Origin: Lysinibacillus piscis
Lineage (GTDB): Bacteria > Bacillota > Bacilli > Bacillales_A > Planococcaceae
Direction of reading: 5' to 3'
NCBI RefSeq assembly: GCF_026012395.1
Contig: NZ_BRZA01000001.1
Span: 806,001 to 870,000 of the forward strand
DNA: 64,000 nt
Under the pieces are notes generated by a model. It was given only the letters and a program-made list of their open reading frames with translations. It had not been told where the DNA came from and did no database searches. Positions 1 through 8,011 of the stretch are shown here, in pieces (positions within the stretch are counted from its first letter, which is position 1; the number at the start of each line of letters is the position of its first letter). Position numbers and translations under genes: made by a program.

Positions 1-1122
1 TTACCTGAAACACGTTTAGTAAAGGCTTCTAATGCAGAAGCAATTGAATATGAGCGTGGCAAAAAAGGTATTAACAATCTTTTTACATTTGGTTTAAAAG
101 AAGCAAAAATCCATGCACTTATTTCCCCACTGGTTTCGTTTGTATTAATGTCTGTGCTCGTTGCCATTATTGGCTATGGTGGGGTACGTGTATCGTCAGG
201 AGAGCTTACAGCTGGCGATATGGTAGCGTTTATTTTATATTTAATCCAAATCATTATGCCAATGACACAGTTAACTATGTTCTTTACACAGCTTCAAAAA
301 GCGATGGGTGCTACAGAGCGTATTAGCACATTACTTGAATATGAGGTAGAACATATTGATGAAGGGATAACACTGGAAAAAATTGACCAACCGATTTATG
401 TGAAAAATGTCGATTTTGCTTATGATGAAGAGCCCATTTTATCTGATATTAATTTCACAATTGAACCTGGGAAAGTCACAGCGATTGTTGGACCAAGTGG
501 TGGTGGGAAAACAACGACATTCTCTTTATTAGAACGTTTTTATCAACCAACTAACGGTAGTATTACACTAGGTGATACACCAATTGACACCTTCTCTCTG
601 CACTCTTGGCGAAGTCAAATCGGCTATGTAGCACAGGAAAGCGCCCTATTATCGGGAACAATTCGAGAAAATATATGCTATGGTATTGAACGAACAGTAT
701 CAGATGAGGAGCTTGAAATGGTTGCTAAAATGGCTTATGCTGATCAATTTATCAACGAACTGCCAGATAAATTTGATACAACAGTAGGTGAACGAGGTAT
801 CAAATTGTCTGGTGGGCAACGTCAACGCATTTCCATTGCACGCGCTTTATTGCGTAATCCACAAATGTTAATGTTAGATGAAGCAACATCCAGCCTTGAT
901 AGTAAATCAGAAATTTACGTGCAAAAAGCATTAGATAATTTAATGCAAGGTCGTACAACACTTGTCATTGCACACCGCCTCTCTACCGTTGTTGATGCAG
1001 ACCAAATTCTTTTTGTAGAAAAGGGTCATATTACAGGCTGTGGCACACATGAAACGCTTTTTGAAACGCATGAGATGTACCGTGAATTTGCGAAACAGCA
1101 GCTACGAATTAAAGAAGTATAA
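1..1122 (+). CDS. bmrA: BmrA-type multidrug ABC exporter, 5' end outside window
   Basis: The reading frame is open from base 1, so only the last 373 residues are present. The visible part holds the final transmembrane helices ([32 protein letters not shown]) followed by a full nucleotide-binding domain: Walker [10 protein letters not shown], signature LSGGQRQR, Walker [10 protein letters not shown] and the H-loop IAHRLS. The sequence follows B. subtilis BmrA closely, including the stretch [19 protein letters not shown] and the end [13 protein letters not shown]. BmrA is a homodimeric inner-membrane half-transporter that exports drugs and other amphipathic compounds using ATP. A response regulator and kinase follow 69 bp downstream on the same strand, so the three may be functionally linked (inference). 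Confidence 0.93.
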   Translation, partial: LPETRLVKASNAEAIEYERGKKGINNLFTFGLKEAKIHALISPLVSFVLMSVLVAIIGYGGVRVSSGELTAGDMVAFILYLIQIIMPMTQLTMFFTQLQKAMGATERISTLLEYEVEHIDEGITLEKIDQPIYVKNVDFAYDEEPILSDINFTIEPGKVTAIVGPSGGGKTTTFSLLERFYQPTNGSITLGDTPIDTFSLHSWRSQIGYVAQESALLSGTIRENICYGIERTVSDEELEMVAKMAYADQFINELPDKFDTTVGERGIKLSGGQRQRISIARALLRNPQMLMLDEATSSLDSKSEIYVQKALDNLMQGRTTLVIAHRLSTVVDADQILFVEKGHITGCGTHETLFETHEMYREFAKQQLRIKEV

Positions 1123-1191
1123 ATAAAGGCTTATGCGGGGCGTTGTTAAATTCTCTGCATTATCTCTTTTTAGAAGAAAGGATGAATCGTC

Positions 1192-1869
1192 ATGGCCAAG
1201 GTTTTAATTGTAGATGATGATGCACATATTCGAGAATTAGTAAAAATTTTTTTACAAAATGAAGGTTTAGACACAATAGAAGCGATAGATGGCGTGGATG
1301 CACTAGATAAATTGGCTACAGATAAGGTCGATATGGTCATTTTAGACATTATGATGCCACGAATGGACGGTTGGACTTTATGTGAAGAGATTCGTTCCTT
1401 TTATGATAATCTCCCTATTCTCATGCTAACCGCTAAGGGGGAAACATCTCAAAAGGTGAAAGGTTTTCATTTAGGTACGGATGATTATTTAGTAAAGCCC
1501 TTTGAGCCAGCAGAATTAGTCGTCCGTGTGAAATCATTATTGAAAAGATATCATATTGCACAGTCACAGCTAGTGGAAGTAGGACAAGTTCAGCTCAATC
1601 GTCATACACATGAAGTCATTTTTCATGGTCAGCTCCTTACATTACGTTTGAAGGAATTTGAGCTTTTATTTACATTAGCAAGCTATGCTGGTAAAACATT
1701 TACGCGTGAGCAATTAATTGAGGATATTTGGGGCTATGATTATGAAGGGGACGAGCGTACAATTGATGTGCATATTAAACGGTTGCGTGAGCGCTTCCCA
1801 GCAGAGGAAAGTGGCTTTCATATTACAACGATTCGTGGCTTAGGCTATCGCTTGGAAGTCGACGTATGA
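1192..1869 (+). CDS. OmpR-family response regulator
   Basis: A 225-residue response regulator. The receiver domain has the acidic pair DDD near residue 8, phosphoacceptor Asp52 in LDIMMPRMDG, and the conserved Thr and Lys in MLTAKG and LVKPF. The C-terminal half is an OmpR/PhoB winged helix (LKEFELLFTLASYAGKTFTR, then RTIDVHIKRLRERF). The ATG has an AGAAAGGATG ribosome site upstream. The gene overlaps the kinase by ATGA, so the pair is translationally coupled. Targets are unknown; the exporter immediately upstream is the obvious candidate, by analogy with exporter-linked two-component systems of Firmicutes. I could not assign an ortholog. Confidence 0.92.
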   Translation: MAKVLIVDDDAHIRELVKIFLQNEGLDTIEAIDGVDALDKLATDKVDMVILDIMMPRMDGWTLCEEIRSFYDNLPILMLTAKGETSQKVKGFHLGTDDYLVKPFEPAELVVRVKSLLKRYHIAQSQLVEVGQVQLNRHTHEVIFHGQLLTLRLKEFELLFTLASYAGKTFTREQLIEDIWGYDYEGDERTIDVHIKRLRERFPAEESGFHITTIRGLGYRLEVDV

Positions 1870-2918
1870 GAAAACGAAGCGTTGTCATGCGATTATGTAT
1901 GGCCTTTCTTTTATTTTTAGTAGCGAATACATTTTTCGCTTTTCTATCTTTTCACCTTACCGAATGGCTATTAGATTACTTCCACATTTATCCTCAAGGC
2001 TATTGGCGACAGCTTTGGACTGTGCTTGGAGTATTTCTACTTTTTTCCTGCACAGCTGCAACGACTTTTTTTATTGGTTCAAAGAAGCAGCGACTTTATT
2101 GGAATACAATTGTGGATGCTTTAAGCCGTATCGCTAAAGGAGATTTTACTGTGCAATTAGACCTCCAAACAGATGAACGTGATCAGTTTGGGCAATTAAT
2201 TCATGGCATTAATCATATGGCTGTAGAATTAGGAGAAATGGAAAGAATGCGACAGGAATTTATCTCGAATGTCTCTCATGAAATTCAATCTCCATTAACA
2301 GCTATTAACGGCTTTGCAAAGGCACTACAAAATATGAATTTACCCGAGGAAAAACGCCAGCATTATCTTGAAATTATTGAAATGGAAAGCTATCGATTAT
2401 CGAAAATCAGCGATAATTTATTGAAGCTAACTTCCTTAGAATCAGAGCATCATCCATTTGAGCCGAAAAATTATCGATTAGATCATCAATTGCGCAATGT
2501 TGTATTAGCATTAGAGCCAAACTGGTTTGCCAAAGCTCTAGAAATGGACTTACAATTAACAAATCTTACTGTTTTCGCAGATGAAGATTTAATGAATCAA
2601 GTGTGGATGAATTTATTAAGTAATAGCATTAAATTTACGCCTACTCATGGCACGATTACTTTATCGATGGCACAGCAAGCCGAACATATTACCATCATTA
2701 TTCATGATACAGGTATTGGCTTAACAGATGAGCAACAAGCACATATTTTTGAGCGTTTTTATAAAGCTGATACTTCGAGGACGGCTAAAAATGGTGGCAG
2801 CGGTTTAGGATTAGCTATTGTTCATAAGATTATTACGATGCACCACGGCACAATTATTGTTAGCAGTAGCCCAAATAACTACACAGCCTTTACCATTACA
2901 CTGCCAATCAAGATATAA
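1866..2918 (+). CDS. sensor histidine kinase with HAMP domain
   Basis: A 350-residue membrane kinase paired with the preceding regulator. Two transmembrane helices (about residues 9-34 and 50-71) enclose a very short outside loop of about 15 residues, so sensing is probably inside the membrane or indirect. A HAMP linker (residues 72-125) leads to the dimerisation and phosphoacceptor helix with His138 in SNVSHEIQSPLTAI, and to an ATPase domain with N-box WMNLLSNSIKFTP, G1 HDTGIGL and G2 GGSGLGLAIVHKI. The start overlaps the regulator stop by 4 bp. The Ile-Gln-Ser variant of the usual SHE(L/F)KTPL box is unusual but compatible with function. The ligand is unknown. Confidence 0.9.
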   Translation: MRKRSVVMRLCMAFLLFLVANTFFAFLSFHLTEWLLDYFHIYPQGYWRQLWTVLGVFLLFSCTAATTFFIGSKKQRLYWNTIVDALSRIAKGDFTVQLDLQTDERDQFGQLIHGINHMAVELGEMERMRQEFISNVSHEIQSPLTAINGFAKALQNMNLPEEKRQHYLEIIEMESYRLSKISDNLLKLTSLESEHHPFEPKNYRLDHQLRNVVLALEPNWFAKALEMDLQLTNLTVFADEDLMNQVWMNLLSNSIKFTPTHGTITLSMAQQAEHITIIIHDTGIGLTDEQQAHIFERFYKADTSRTAKNGGSGLGLAIVHKIITMHHGTIIVSSSPNNYTAFTITLPIKI

Positions 2919-2943
2919 AGTGAACCTTAGTTTTTACAGGATC
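2918..2943. repeat. possible short remnant of dispersed repeat R1
   Basis: The stretch TAAAGTGAACCTT followed closely by TTTACAGGAT looks like the two outer ends of the R1 repeat seen at 7924-8011, with the middle deleted. The match is short, so this is tentative. Confidence 0.35.
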
Positions 2944-2980
2944 AAAACGGATGTCATCACACATTGTTTCCATAATATAA

Positions 2981-3016
2981 CCAAAAGCTCCCTTACAGCA
3001 TAAAGGGAGCTTTTGG
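2981..3016. terminator. bidirectional intrinsic terminator between the kinase gene and murE
   Basis: A perfect 14-bp inverted repeat (arms CCAAAAGCTCCCTT and AAGGGAGCTTTTGG, 8-nt loop) flanked by A/T runs lies between two convergent genes and can end transcription from both sides. Confidence 0.9.
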
Positions 3017-3026
3017 TCGTAAATCA

Positions 3027-4493
3027 TTAAACAAATTTCAATTGTCCTGCTTCAATCGCAATATCTGCATCACTATGAGGATATTTTGTATTTTCAATAA
3101 TTTGATAATCCTCATGCCCTTTTCCTGCAAAAATAATCATATCGCCTGGCTCCGCTACCTCAATGGCATGGCGTACTGCCTCTGCTCGGTCACCAATACA
3201 CGCATATTGGTCATGTAACATACCTTTAGCTAAATCTCCAGTGATGCTATCATATGCCTCATAACGTGGATCATCTGTTGTTAAAATAACATAATCTGCC
3301 GCAGATGCTTTCTCTGCCATGGCGGGGCGTTTCGATTTATCTCGATTGCCACCTGTACCGATTAAGAAAATCAGCTTCCCTTTTTTATAAGGCTCCGCTG
3401 CCGCAATAGCTTTTTCAATCGCATCAGGTGTATGAGCATAATCAATAAATAATTGCACTGGTAAATCAGAGCAGACTTTCTCCATACGTCCCTTTACAGG
3501 TGGTAGTTGCTCCACTTGCTCAATAATCGCCTCTATTGCATAGCCACGACCATAAAATACAAGCATTGCTGCTAAAATATTATAAATATTGAATTCTCCA
3601 AGTAAATTCATTTTGACTGGGTAAATGCCCTCTGGCGTCACCAAATCAAAGGAAGTCATATAATCATGGTAGGCACAATTAATGGCACGAAAATCAGCTC
3701 GTTCATCATGCAAGCCATATGTCCATACAGGGAATGGCGTCATTGCTGCATAACGCTCTGACCAAGCATCATCGGCATTTAGCACGACCATTTTATTTTT
3801 CTCTAAATCTTGACCTAGCTGTGAAAATAATAACCCTTTCGCTTGTCCATACTCCTCCATCGTGCCATGAAAATCAAGATGATCATGTGTTAAATTCGTA
3901 AAAACAGCTATATCATAATCAACACCAGCTAAACGACCAAGTGCTAAACCGTGTGACGATACTTCCATCGTCATGAGACGACATCCTTCCATTTTTGCTC
4001 GAAAAATCATTTGCTGTGTTGATAAAGCATCACTTGTTGTATTGGCTGATTCATATAAAATGCCATTCAAATTAAAGCCAATTGTACCTGATAAAGCGGA
4101 TTTCTCCCCCATACCTTGTAATATATTTTGAATAATCCCTGTGACAGATGTTTTCCCATTTGTTCCTGTCACACCAATCATCGTTAAATCCTGTGATGGG
4201 TAATCGAAAAATTTAGCTGCTAGCAAGCCAATTGCTCGGTCTGTATCTTTCACAATTACTTGTGCCACGGCTGTATTTAATGGTAGCTCACGCTCTGTTA
4301 CTACAACGGTTGCTCCTGCATCTACTGCTTTTTGCGCATAATCATGCCCATCCACTGTATACCCTTTAATACAGACAAATAAGCTATTCGGCTGTACACC
4401 GCGTGAATCAATAACAATATCACTAATTTGATTTGGCAGTACACCAATTATTTTTTTCAAAGGCAATGCACTTAACAATTCCTCTGCATACAT
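3027..4493 (-). CDS. murE: UDP-MurNAc-L-Ala-D-Glu ligase, MurE family (lysine or DAP type unresolved)
   Basis: This cytoplasmic ligase adds the third, diamino acid residue to the peptidoglycan stem peptide using ATP. The 488-residue protein has the MurE N-domain (DSRGVQPNSLFVCIKG), the P-loop VTGTNGKTS (about 110-118), TNLTHDHLDFHGT, the probable carbamylated Lys221 in QAKGLLF, and DYAHTPDA with GTGGNRDKSKRP. The substrate loop reads TTDDPRYEAY (407-416) instead of the DNPR-x-E-DP of meso-DAP enzymes: Asn is replaced by Asp and the trailing DP is lost, but Arg is kept. Lysinibacillus cell walls are known to be of the L-Lys-D-Asp type, so lysine specificity is plausible. ATG at 4493 is preferred to TTG at 4499, which lies only 3 nt from the GGAGG site. 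The gene stands alone, outside a division-cell-wall cluster. Confidence 0.9.
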   Translation of the reverse strand: MYAEELLSALPLKKIIGVLPNQISDIVIDSRGVQPNSLFVCIKGYTVDGHDYAQKAVDAGATVVVTERELPLNTAVAQVIVKDTDRAIGLLAAKFFDYPSQDLTMIGVTGTNGKTSVTGIIQNILQGMGEKSALSGTIGFNLNGILYESANTTSDALSTQQMIFRAKMEGCRLMTMEVSSHGLALGRLAGVDYDIAVFTNLTHDHLDFHGTMEEYGQAKGLLFSQLGQDLEKNKMVVLNADDAWSERYAAMTPFPVWTYGLHDERADFRAINCAYHDYMTSFDLVTPEGIYPVKMNLLGEFNIYNILAAMLVFYGRGYAIEAIIEQVEQLPPVKGRMEKVCSDLPVQLFIDYAHTPDAIEKAIAAAEPYKKGKLIFLIGTGGNRDKSKRPAMAEKASAADYVILTTDDPRYEAYDSITGDLAKGMLHDQYACIGDRAEAVRHAIEVAEPGDMIIFAGKGHEDYQIIENTKYPHSDADIAIEAGQLKFV

Positions 4494-4815
4494 TTTCAAA
4501 ATCCTCCATTTCAGCTTTACACCAAATACGATTATTCATTTTTATGTAAAAAACAAATCGTATTATGCCCCTCTACTGCTATTGAACTTATTTTACTACT
4601 TCTGATTCGATAAATAAAATCCCTTCTACGACATTTTTCGCTAAAATACAGACTAGCCATTAAATTGTGACAAATCTGCCTTGCTACGACTCTATTAAAT
4701 AAGGTCTTTATACTTAAAAATCATAAATATTAAGTGACCATGGTAACGTTTAGTTGAAACATCATGGTACTTTATTTTAAAATAGAATTAACATACAGGG
4801 AAATGAGGACGACGA
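4494..4815. other. divergent intergenic region murE / chemotaxis receptor
   Basis: No gene is seen in these 322 bp. They hold the 5' regions of murE (minus) and the chemotaxis gene (plus). A 9-bp perfect inverted repeat, AATACGATT (4525-4533) and AATCGTATT (4556-4564), lies about 30 bp upstream of murE and could be an operator. A weaker ACCATG/CATGGT dyad lies at about 4738-4770. Confidence 0.5.
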
Positions 4816-6135
4816 ATGAACTACAAGGAAAATACTGAACAGGACATTCAGTACACCATCAAATTAACAAAGAGCTTAATTTTTAAAATGGTTTTAACCG
4901 TTATAATCAGTTTATTTATTAGTTCTTACATTTCTGAGTTTATCAATAAACAGGTTAGCCATATCATTGAAATAAGTGGTAGTTTAGCAGTGTTTATTAA
5001 TACGCTGATTTCCCTATTTGTTGGGACATTAATTATCTCTATCAGTACAAGATTCATTGTCTTAAAACGTATTTATAAAATGCTTAAAGCAATGTCATTA
5101 GCGGCAAATGGTGATTTAACTGTGCGCATTGAAGAAAAATCAAAGGATGAGATTGGTCAACTAGCACAGTCGTTTAATCATATGATTAGTAATTTAGAAA
5201 CGGTTGTTCAAAAAACAAAGGAAGCATCATTGGAAATCTCCTCCTACACAACCGAATTTACATTAAGTACTGAGCAGAGTAGTGCTTCTGTCGAAAATAT
5301 ATCAAGCACTATTCAAGAAATGGTGAATGACTCCAATGTACAGGCTTCTAAAACAGGTGTTTTATCTGAATCTGCACAGTCATTGACAGACGAATTAATC
5401 GTTGTGACAAATTCTATTAAAGCGGTGTCTACAGTAGCCATGGAAACAAACCAAAAAGCAGACTTAGGACTACAATTCATTGGACAAACGATTGAAAAAA
5501 TGAATACAATTAATAGCTCTGTTAAAGAATCTGCTAGTGTTGTAAATGCTTTAGGCGAAAAATCGAAAGAAATTAGTTCGATTTTAGCACTAATTACAAA
5601 TATTACAGATCAAACGAACTTACTTGCCTTAAATGCCTCGATTGAAGCAGCTAGAGCTGGTGAGGCTGGGAAAGGCTTTGCCGTTGTAGCAGAGGAAGTG
5701 CGCAAGCTAGCAGAAGAATCAGGAAAAGCCGCAGATGATATTCGCAAATTAATTGATGATATTTTAAATCAAACAGAAAATGCCATTCATTCCATCAATG
5801 GTGGGACAAAGTTTGTTGACGAAGGAAAAGAAGCTGTAGAAAAAACAGGGACAGCCTTCAACGATATTGTAGAATATGTACATCGAATTAATCATAATAC
5901 TGATACAGTAATGGATATTATGTCTAAAGCAAATAACAAAGTAAGCAATACACAACAAACAAGTATGGAAATTGCCAATATTGCCAGTCAAAATGCTATT
6001 CGTCTACAAAATATCGCAACGTCTGTGGAACAACAAACCGCAACTAACGAAGAAATTGCTTCTTCTGCAAGTGTGTTAGACTCAATGGCAAATGATCTCA
6101 ATGAAGACATTAGTCAATTTAAAATTACTTCATAA
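4816..6135 (+). CDS. methyl-accepting chemotaxis protein without extracellular sensor
   Basis: A 439-residue receptor. Two hydrophobic helices (about residues 20-42 and 56-80) are separated by only some 15 residues, so there is no outside ligand domain. A HAMP domain follows ([20 protein letters not shown] region), then a long coiled-coil signalling domain with the hairpin tip [20 protein letters not shown] and [11 protein letters not shown], which bind CheA and CheW. Such receptors usually sense internal cues or membrane state (family knowledge). The gene is monocistronic, with a plausible GGGAAATGAGGA ribosome site and a terminator directly after the stop. Confidence 0.92.
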   Translation: MNYKENTEQDIQYTIKLTKSLIFKMVLTVIISLFISSYISEFINKQVSHIIEISGSLAVFINTLISLFVGTLIISISTRFIVLKRIYKMLKAMSLAANGDLTVRIEEKSKDEIGQLAQSFNHMISNLETVVQKTKEASLEISSYTTEFTLSTEQSSASVENISSTIQEMVNDSNVQASKTGVLSESAQSLTDELIVVTNSIKAVSTVAMETNQKADLGLQFIGQTIEKMNTINSSVKESASVVNALGEKSKEISSILALITNITDQTNLLALNASIEAARAGEAGKGFAVVAEEVRKLAEESGKAADDIRKLIDDILNQTENAIHSINGGTKFVDEGKEAVEKTGTAFNDIVEYVHRINHNTDTVMDIMSKANNKVSNTQQTSMEIANIASQNAIRLQNIATSVEQQTATNEEIASSASVLDSMANDLNEDISQFKITS

Positions 6136-6142
6136 GCTAACG

Positions 6143-6176
6143 AAAAGAGGCTGCATAATCAAATGCAACCTCTTTT
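6143..6176. terminator. bidirectional terminator
   Basis: A 14-bp stem with one mismatch (AAAAGAGGCTGCAT / ATGCAACCTCTTTT, 6-nt loop), ending in T runs on both strands, lies between the convergent chemotaxis and aldehyde dehydrogenase genes. Confidence 0.88.
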
Positions 6177-6183
6177 CTACATA

Positions 6184-7572
6184 TTATTTCATAATGCTAC
6201 GAATAATTTTTACTTTTTGCTTGAATGGTGGGAATAGCACATTTGTCTCGAGCTTTGATGATTTTTTCATGATGGATTTAGGATGTGTGAAATTTTCAAA
6301 GCTAGCCTTCCCATGATACGCTTTTACACCTGATGGTCCGACACCACCAAATGGTAAATGTAAATTGCCAACATGTGTCACCGTATCATTAATACAGCCA
6401 CCACCAAACGGTAATTCCTCTAAGAAATATTGAATGGCTTTTTCATGCTCCGAGAAAAAGTAAGCAGCTAGCGGTTTTGGCAACTGACGAATTTGATGGA
6501 TAGCGAATGGTAAATCACTATACATCATCACAGGTAAAATCGGTCCAAATAACTCATCCTGCATAGATGGGCTTGACCAATCTACATATTCCACAATCGT
6601 TGGCTCAATATACAATTCATCACGATCTGTACGACCACCAAATGTAATCGCATCACGTTCTGCTAAAATAATTTGTTGTAAACGATCAAATTGCTTTAAA
6701 TTCACAATTCGCCCATAGTCACCACTCTTTAACGCATTTTTTCCATAAAAAGAACGAATGGTTGCTTTCAATAATTTCATAAATTCTTCATACACTTCTT
6801 TATGGACAAGGATATAATCAGGCGCTACACAGGTTTGTCCTGTATTCGTAAATTTCCCCCATGCAATTCTCTTAGCTGCCACTTCTAAATTGGCTGTTTG
6901 ATCAATAATCGCAGGGCTTTTCCCACCGAGCTCTAGTGCAATTGGTGTCAACCTCTCTGCTGCTGCCTTTGCTACGATTTTACCAACAGCTACACTGCCT
7001 GTGAAAAATATATAATCAAAGGAAGCATGAATGAGAAGTGTCACCTCGTCCTTTTCGCCCTCTACTACTCGGATATAGGTTGGATGAAATGTTTCTTCAA
7101 TGATTTTTTTCACGATTGCTGATGTATGAACAGAAGTTTCAGATGGTTTGACAATCGCCGTATTGCCACCTACAATTGCCCCAATTAAAGGCTCCATAAC
7201 AAGCTGGAATGGGTAATTAAACGGACCAATGATTAGTGTTACACCATATGGCTCTCGTACAATAAAACTTTTACCCATTTGATATTGAATCGGTGTCTTA
7301 ACAGCTTGTGGCTCCATCCATTCTTCTACATGTTTGACCATATAGGAAATACTATCTAAAACAATGCCGATTTCAGTGGCATACGCCTCAAATTCACTTT
7401 TACGTAAATCTAAATAAAGCGCATTCAAAATGTCTTCTTCATATTTTAAAATATTTTTCTTGAGCTTTAGCAACTGTTCTTTACGAAACTTTGCGCTTTT
7501 CGTGATACGCGAAAAATAAAATTGACGTTGTTCCATAATCATATTTTCTACATCATGTATTGTAAAATTCAT
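6184..7572 (-). CDS. class 3 aldehyde dehydrogenase (YwdH/AldX-like)
   Basis: A 462-residue NAD(P)-dependent aldehyde dehydrogenase that should oxidise aliphatic or aromatic aldehydes to acids. It shows the cofactor region IIGPFNYPFQL and VKPSETS, FTGSVAVGK, the general base Glu214 in ALELGGKSP, the nucleophile Cys248 in NTGQTCVAPD, and the late motif PFGGVGPSG. The short N-terminus and hydrophobic C-terminal tail fit the class 3, fatty-aldehyde-type family found in B. subtilis as YwdH/AldX. The C-terminal basic-hydrophobic segment (FPPFKQKVKIIRSIM) may bind the membrane. It is expressed alone; the regulator is not evident. Confidence 0.9.
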   Translation of the reverse strand: MNFTIHDVENMIMEQRQFYFSRITKSAKFRKEQLLKLKKNILKYEEDILNALYLDLRKSEFEAYATEIGIVLDSISYMVKHVEEWMEPQAVKTPIQYQMGKSFIVREPYGVTLIIGPFNYPFQLVMEPLIGAIVGGNTAIVKPSETSVHTSAIVKKIIEETFHPTYIRVVEGEKDEVTLLIHASFDYIFFTGSVAVGKIVAKAAAERLTPIALELGGKSPAIIDQTANLEVAAKRIAWGKFTNTGQTCVAPDYILVHKEVYEEFMKLLKATIRSFYGKNALKSGDYGRIVNLKQFDRLQQIILAERDAITFGGRTDRDELYIEPTIVEYVDWSSPSMQDELFGPILPVMMYSDLPFAIHQIRQLPKPLAAYFFSEHEKAIQYFLEELPFGGGCINDTVTHVGNLHLPFGGVGPSGVKAYHGKASFENFTHPKSIMKKSSKLETNVLFPPFKQKVKIIRSIMK

Positions 7573-7721
7573 CTTTTCAGCACTCCTTTTTTAAATAAAC
7601 GTACATAGTTTTGTTATTTTGTCACAAACTATCTATGTCTATATACGATACAACATAGACAGTGAAAAATCCTCTTTTTTACAAAGAATTACATAAAAAA
7701 TTTGATTGGGGGCATCTTAGC

Positions 7722-7871
7722 ATGACAACAACAGAAACTTGGTGGGAATCTATTTTTTCAGGACCATTAGCATATGGAATTTGTGAAGAAAAATTATGGC
7801 GCTTGCAAGATGAGACATTTTTATACTTGTCTAACACAACAGTAGAGCAAGAAGATGAACTAGAAATGTAA
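7722..7871 (+). CDS. small acidic hypothetical protein (49 aa)
   Basis: An unrecognised protein rich in Glu, Trp and Thr, starting MTTTETWWESIFSGPL. The ATG at 7722 has a GGGGG ribosome site 8 bp upstream. A longer reading from GTG at 7662 has none, so it is rejected. The clear ribosome site and the terminator shortly after the stop make a real gene likely, but no function can be given. Confidence 0.5.
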   Translation: MTTTETWWESIFSGPLAYGICEEKLWRLQDETFLYLSNTTVEQEDELEM

Positions 7872-7878
7872 AAAATAA

Positions 7879-7909
7879 GCGCATACTAGCCACATGAACT
7901 AGTATGCGC
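7879..7909 (-). terminator. terminator, mainly for katE
   Basis: A perfect 11-bp stem (GCGCATACTAG / CTAGTATGCGC, 9-nt loop). On the minus strand it is followed by CTTATTTTTTAC, a T tract, so it fits the end of the leftward katE transcript. It also closes the small gene from the other side. Confidence 0.75.
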
Positions 7910-7923
7910 CAATCCCTATTCGT

Positions 7924-8011
7924 AAAGTGAACCTTCAATCGGTGAGGGTTTTCCTCATCACCCACTGATTGGTAATTTCACCAATCAGGTTTTACAGCCT
8001 GTTTATACAGG
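7924..8011. repeat. dispersed intergenic repeat R1, copy 1
   Basis: Read on the minus strand it runs CCTGTATAAACAGGCTGTAA, CTGATTGGTGAAA and so on to CCGATTGAAGGTTCACTTTA. It contains a perfect 9-bp hairpin (CTGATTGGT / ACCAATCAG, 7965-7988). The same sequence, without that inner hairpin arm, recurs at 39255-39332. The repeat overlaps the last three codons and stop of katE. Confidence 0.75.
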
